Below are positions 60,856 to 64,000 of a stretch of 64,000 bases of DNA, one piece after another (positions within the stretch are counted from its first letter, which is position 1; each line of letters opens with the position of its first letter). Source of the stretch: Catenuloplanes niger (GTDB lineage: Bacteria; Actinomycetota; Actinomycetes; Mycobacteriales; Micromonosporaceae); the NCBI RefSeq assembly GCF_031458255.1, contig NZ_JAVDYC010000001.1, positions 5,465,001-5,529,000 on the forward strand, read 5' to 3'. The position numbers and the translations under genes were made by a program. Under the pieces are notes generated by a model. The model made no database searches and was not told the origin of the DNA. It was given only the letters and a program-made list of their open reading frames with translations.

Positions 60856-63584
60856 CACCCGCCCCCGGTTTCGGCCGCCGGTTCCGCGGACCCGGACGGT
60901 GCGTAGGGGATGATCACGCGCGGCGAGTGGTCGGTGGAGCGGTCGAAGCAGAGCGCCCGGCCGGGCCTCGGGAACCAGGCCGGGCCGCCCGGGGCCGGGC
61001 TCAGCGGTGCGAGGTCCGCGCCGTGCGCGTCCAGCGCGACCCAGGCGCCGATCGCGTCGAACCGGGCCGCGATCCCGCCCAGACCGTCCCGCAGCCGGGC
61101 CACCGATCGCCACCAGCCGAGCACGTGCACCTGTCGTTCCGGGCCCTGCTCAAGGATCGTCCGCAGCGCGTCCGGCGTGCGCGCCGGCACACCGGGGGCG
61201 TGCGCCGGCGGCGGGATCACACCGCGGCGCGCGCCGGTGGGGCCGGCCGAGCCGGGTGCCGGGGACGCGTCCAGGGCCAGGCCGAGCAGGTAGTGCGGGG
61301 CCGGCCGGTCCGGCGCGGTGCCGAGCAGGTCCGCCGCGACCGCCGCGAACAGGTCCGGCGCCGCGGACCCGAGGTGGAACGTCGCGGTCGGCAGCGCGGC
61401 GCGCAACGGTGCGATCAGCGATGCCAGGGCCGGGTCCGGGCAGGCCACGCTGAACCGGGCGCCGGGTGCCGACGCGGCCAGCGAACGCGCGGCCGAGGCC
61501 AGGATCGCGGCCGCGTCCTCACCGCGGGTGCCGAGGATCGCCAGGTTCCGGCCGGGGGCGCGCGGCATCGTCACGTACGCCGGGCGGGCTTCGACGTCGA
61601 TCGCCTCGCCCAGCGCGGCGCGCGGCGCACCATCGGACGCCGGAAAATCCGGGCACGACGGTACGGCGTCGCCGTCGAACAGCCGCGGCGGTGTCGCGCC
61701 CGGCGGCCGCAGGCGCCACAGCCGCTCCTGGAGCGAGCGCCAGGCCCGGCGGTCCCCGGCGTCCGGCAGGCGCGCGATCCGGTTCGCGGACGGCGCGCCG
61801 GAGTCCGCGTTGACCACGGCGTGATGGCGCGGGATCACGTCCGCGGCCAGGTTCGTCTCGGCCAGGATGCGGCGCGCCTTGGGCAGCGCGATCCGCAGGG
61901 TGAACTGCGCGACCAGCCCCGGCCGGCCCCACAGCGCCTCGATGCCGGACACGTCCTGGCTGGCCAGCACCAGGTGGATGCCCTGCGAACGGCCGCGCCG
62001 GGCCAGGTCCTCCAGCAGCGTGGCCGCCTCCGCGGTCACCGCGTCCCGGCCGCCGAGCAGCACCTGGAACTCGTCGATCACCGCGACGATCCGCGGCCAG
62101 GCCCCGTCCGGGTCCTCCGCGCGCAACTCGGCGAGCTTGCCCGCCTCGACCCGCTTCGCGGCCCGGGCCCGGCTCTGCAGCTCGGCCGACAGGTGCCGCA
62201 GCAGCGCCAGGCCGAACTCGCGGTCGTCGTTGACGTTCACACCGGCCAGCCGTACGTGCGGCAGCCAGCTCGGGTCGCGCGGGCTCGGCGCGAACCGGGC
62301 GAACGACACGCCCTCCTTGAAGTCGAGCAGGTAGAGCGCCAGTTCGGCGGGGGAGTAGCGGGCGGCCAGCGCGCCCAGCCACGCGTAGATCAGGTTCGTC
62401 TTGCCGGAGCCGGACGGGCCGCCGATCAGCGCGTGCGGCGGGTCGTCGCCGAGCGTGACCTCGATCGGCTCGCCGTCCGGGCCGACGCCGACCGGCGCGG
62501 TCAGCGCGGCGGCCGCGCTCTCCTGCCAGAGCCGCGCCGGGAGCAGGTCGGCCAGCAGCGCGGGCGGCGGGCCAGCGCTCAGCGCCTCGGCCAGCTCGCG
62601 GCAGACGGCCGAGGTCTGCTCCGCCGGCGGCGGCGGATCCAGCCGGACCGGCAGCACCCCGGCCGTGTCGCAGTGCGCCGCCCGGCCGGTCAGGTGCACG
62701 CGTTCGACGTCCGGGTGCTCGGCGAGCGGCACGTCGCGCGCGATCAGGTGCACCCCGGCGGCGACGCCGGTGCGGACCAGCCGGTCCAGCTGCGCGCGCT
62801 GCGGTGCGGTCAGCTCCGCGCCGTCGCCGAGCAGCACGGCCACCCGCCACGGCTCCGGGCGGCGGCCGGGCCGGTCGGCCAGCGTGCGGTACCGGCCGGC
62901 CAGCACGGTCTCGTTGATCCGGCGGACGTGCTCGACCAGCTCGTCCAGCATCGTGGTGAGCCCGCCCGGCCCGACCGAGGTGAGCACGCCGGCCGCGGCC
63001 AGCGGCGCGAACCCGGCGAGGCTGCCGCCCAGCCGGTCCGGGTCGTAGGCCCAGATCCGCAGGTCGCCCGCGGGCGTGCCGCCGAGCGCGCGCAGCAGCA
63101 GGCCGGCGATCAGGCCGTCCGCCGTGGACGCGCGGTGGTGCCGCCCGTCGCCGTCGTCCGGCTCCCGGGTGATCTCCAGGTGGGCGCGGTCGAGCAGCGG
63201 GATCAGCGCGAGCACGGTCGGCACGTCCTCGTCCACCGCGATCGTGCCGATCCGCAGCAGCCCGGCCCGGCCCCCCGCGGCCGGCCGCCACGCGGGCCAG
63301 GGCGCGCCCGCCGGACCCGGGGCGCAGGCGGCCGCGAGCCGGCCGAGCACGCCGGCGCGCGCGACGGCCTCACCGTGGAAACGATCGAAGATCTCCTCGC
63401 GCGCGGTCTCCCGTGCCTCGGTCAGCGCCGCGAGGCAGGTGTCGTGCGCGCCGCGGATCACCTCGTACCGCCGGCGGGTCTCGGCTCTGGCCTCCTCGGC
63501 CCCGGCCTGGGCCGCGCGTGCCAGCCCACGGGCGGCGGCCACGTCCTGACGGGCCGCGCCCAGCATGGACACTCGGGAGGACAC
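60855..63584 (-). CDS. FtsK/SpoIIIE-domain ATPase, soluble, EccC-like tandem
   Basis: The 909-residue protein has a coiled-coil N-terminal region (ARGLARAAQAGAEEARAETR) without membrane helices, then an FtsK/SpoIIIE ATPase core with Walker A IGGPSGSGKTNLIYA (about residues 386-400) and Walker B AVIDEFQVLLG (about 501). A second, degenerate ATPase-like segment (RNLAILGTRGEDAAAIL, about 675) has lost the P-loop lysine, recalling the tandem modules of EccC in type VII secretion. It may pump DNA or protein, or remodel a complex. GTG at 63584 has TAATAT 6 bases upstream. The partner membrane gene follows. Confidence 0.85.
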   Translation of the reverse strand: MSSRVSMLGAARQDVAAARGLARAAQAGAEEARAETRRRYEVIRGAHDTCLAALTEARETAREEIFDRFHGEAVARAGVLGRLAAACAPGPAGAPWPAWRPAAGGRAGLLRIGTIAVDEDVPTVLALIPLLDRAHLEITREPDDGDGRHHRASTADGLIAGLLLRALGGTPAGDLRIWAYDPDRLGGSLAGFAPLAAAGVLTSVGPGGLTTMLDELVEHVRRINETVLAGRYRTLADRPGRRPEPWRVAVLLGDGAELTAPQRAQLDRLVRTGVAAGVHLIARDVPLAEHPDVERVHLTGRAAHCDTAGVLPVRLDPPPPAEQTSAVCRELAEALSAGPPPALLADLLPARLWQESAAAALTAPVGVGPDGEPIEVTLGDDPPHALIGGPSGSGKTNLIYAWLGALAARYSPAELALYLLDFKEGVSFARFAPSPRDPSWLPHVRLAGVNVNDDREFGLALLRHLSAELQSRARAAKRVEAGKLAELRAEDPDGAWPRIVAVIDEFQVLLGGRDAVTAEAATLLEDLARRGRSQGIHLVLASQDVSGIEALWGRPGLVAQFTLRIALPKARRILAETNLAADVIPRHHAVVNADSGAPSANRIARLPDAGDRRAWRSLQERLWRLRPPGATPPRLFDGDAVPSCPDFPASDGAPRAALGEAIDVEARPAYVTMPRAPGRNLAILGTRGEDAAAILASAARSLAASAPGARFSVACPDPALASLIAPLRAALPTATFHLGSAAPDLFAAVAADLLGTAPDRPAPHYLLGLALDASPAPGSAGPTGARRGVIPPPAHAPGVPARTPDALRTILEQGPERQVHVLGWWRSVARLRDGLGGIAARFDAIGAWVALDAHGADLAPLSPAPGGPAWFPRPGRALCFDRSTDHSPRVIIPYAPSGSAEPAAETGGG

Positions 63585-63590
63585 GCAGCG

Positions 63591-63596
63591 ATATTA
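63591..63596 (-). promoter_or_regulatory. -10 box of a leaderless FtsK-like transcript
   Basis: On the minus strand, TAATAT ends 6 bases before GTG at 63584. It is the most AT-rich -10 candidate in the window. No -35 is evident. Confidence 0.5.
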
Positions 63597-63634
63597 CCGA
63601 TTCGGGGCGATATGCCGGGTCTGCCGGCGCCGTG

Positions 63635-64000
63635 TCACACGTGGAATCCGGCCGCCCGCGCGGCCGCGCGCTCGGAGCGCCGCGCGGACCGGCGCCGGAA
63701 GATCCAGACCGCCGCGCCGATCAGCAGGACGGCGAAGACCAGCACGAGCGCGGGCAGCAGGATCGCCACGACGGACATGATCACGCTGGTCGCGTCCTCG
63801 GCGGTGCTCGCCACCGGCGCACCCACGCCCGCGGTGGCCGTGTTGATCACCGGCCGGGCCGCCGCCTTCAGCCCGTGCACGCCGAGCGCGATCACCACGC
63901 CGGCCGCGATCGGCACCCACTGGTTGGACTGGAAGAAGCCCGCCGGGTCCGTCACGGTCACCGTCTCCGACCCGGCGCCCGCGCCGAAGACAAGGCCGCC
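63635..64000 (-). CDS. DUF4126-like membrane protein, C-terminal part
   Basis: The frame continues past the window edge, so only the last 121 residues are seen. They include AGVVIALGVHGLKAAARPVI, VASTAEDATSVIMSVVAIL and a terminal helix followed by a basic tail (FRRRSARRSERAAARAAGFH). This matches the C-terminal pattern of DUF4126 proteins, predicted multi-pass membrane proteins of unknown role. An internal GTG at 63961 could be mistaken for the start. It lies 50 bases upstream of the FtsK-like gene on the same strand. Confidence 0.75.
   Translation of the reverse strand, partial: GGLVFGAGAGSETVTVTDPAGFFQSNQWVPIAAGVVIALGVHGLKAAARPVINTATAGVGAPVASTAEDATSVIMSVVAILLPALVLVFAVLLIGAAVWIFRRRSARRSERAAARAAGFHV

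Overview
The window is very GC-rich DNA with dense, mostly GTG/ATG-started genes and strong third-position G/C bias. Gene order (thrB, rho, rpmE, prfA, prmC, Sua5, low-molecular-weight phosphatase, glyA, atpIBEFHAGDC, DUF2550, PduO, murA) is the conserved actinobacterial chromosome core. Family resemblance of the proteins, plus chemotaxis, PilZ and GGDEF proteins, points to Micromonosporaceae (Actinoplanes-like). The species cannot be named from sequence alone.

Layout. 1-5290: a MarR regulator divergent from an RND pump, then an MFS transporter. 5291-8961: a repeat-rich stretch with a low-complexity gene, then an SPFH protein with a small ribbon-helix-helix protein. 9041-19454: thrB, rho, a bacterial nitric oxide synthase, a chemoreceptor fused to a PilZ domain, rpmE, prfA, a SigE-type sigma factor with a probable regulator, and prmC inverted. 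19577-33207: a diguanylate cyclase, a LacI-controlled sugar locus (secreted propeller glycosidase-like protein, FAD oxidoreductase, ABC importer), a MerR regulator with two membrane genes, a VapBC-type pair and a DigH-like hydrolase. 33307-37950: a t6A tRNA-modification region containing two Sua5/TsaC paralogues plus tsaE, tsaB and tsaD. 38068-51433: a DUF2867-type reductase, glyA, a TerC gene behind a likely yybP-ykoY manganese riboswitch, and the ATP synthase operon, in which an LCP cell-wall ligase gene separates atpD from atpC. 51447-57911: DUF2550, PduO, a MurA carrying Asp in place of the fosfomycin-target Cys, a hydroxyacyl-CoA dehydrogenase, and a divergent XRE-cupin/methyltransferase pair. 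58341-64000: an ABC-2 exporter and a cluster of a soluble FtsK/EccC-like ATPase with two membrane proteins.

Cross-cutting features. Many genes lack a Shine-Dalgarno sequence and have a -10-like hexamer 6 or 7 bases before the start codon, the geometry of leaderless transcripts. Six separate tandem-repeat tracts (17, 18, 23, 34, 36 and about 48 bp units) occupy gaps or low-complexity genes. An undescribed dispersed extragenic element of about 45-90 bp occurs five times. The accessory candidates most worth follow-up are the FtsK-like cluster, the NOS/MCP-PilZ pair, the dispersed element and the 36-bp-repeat gene.
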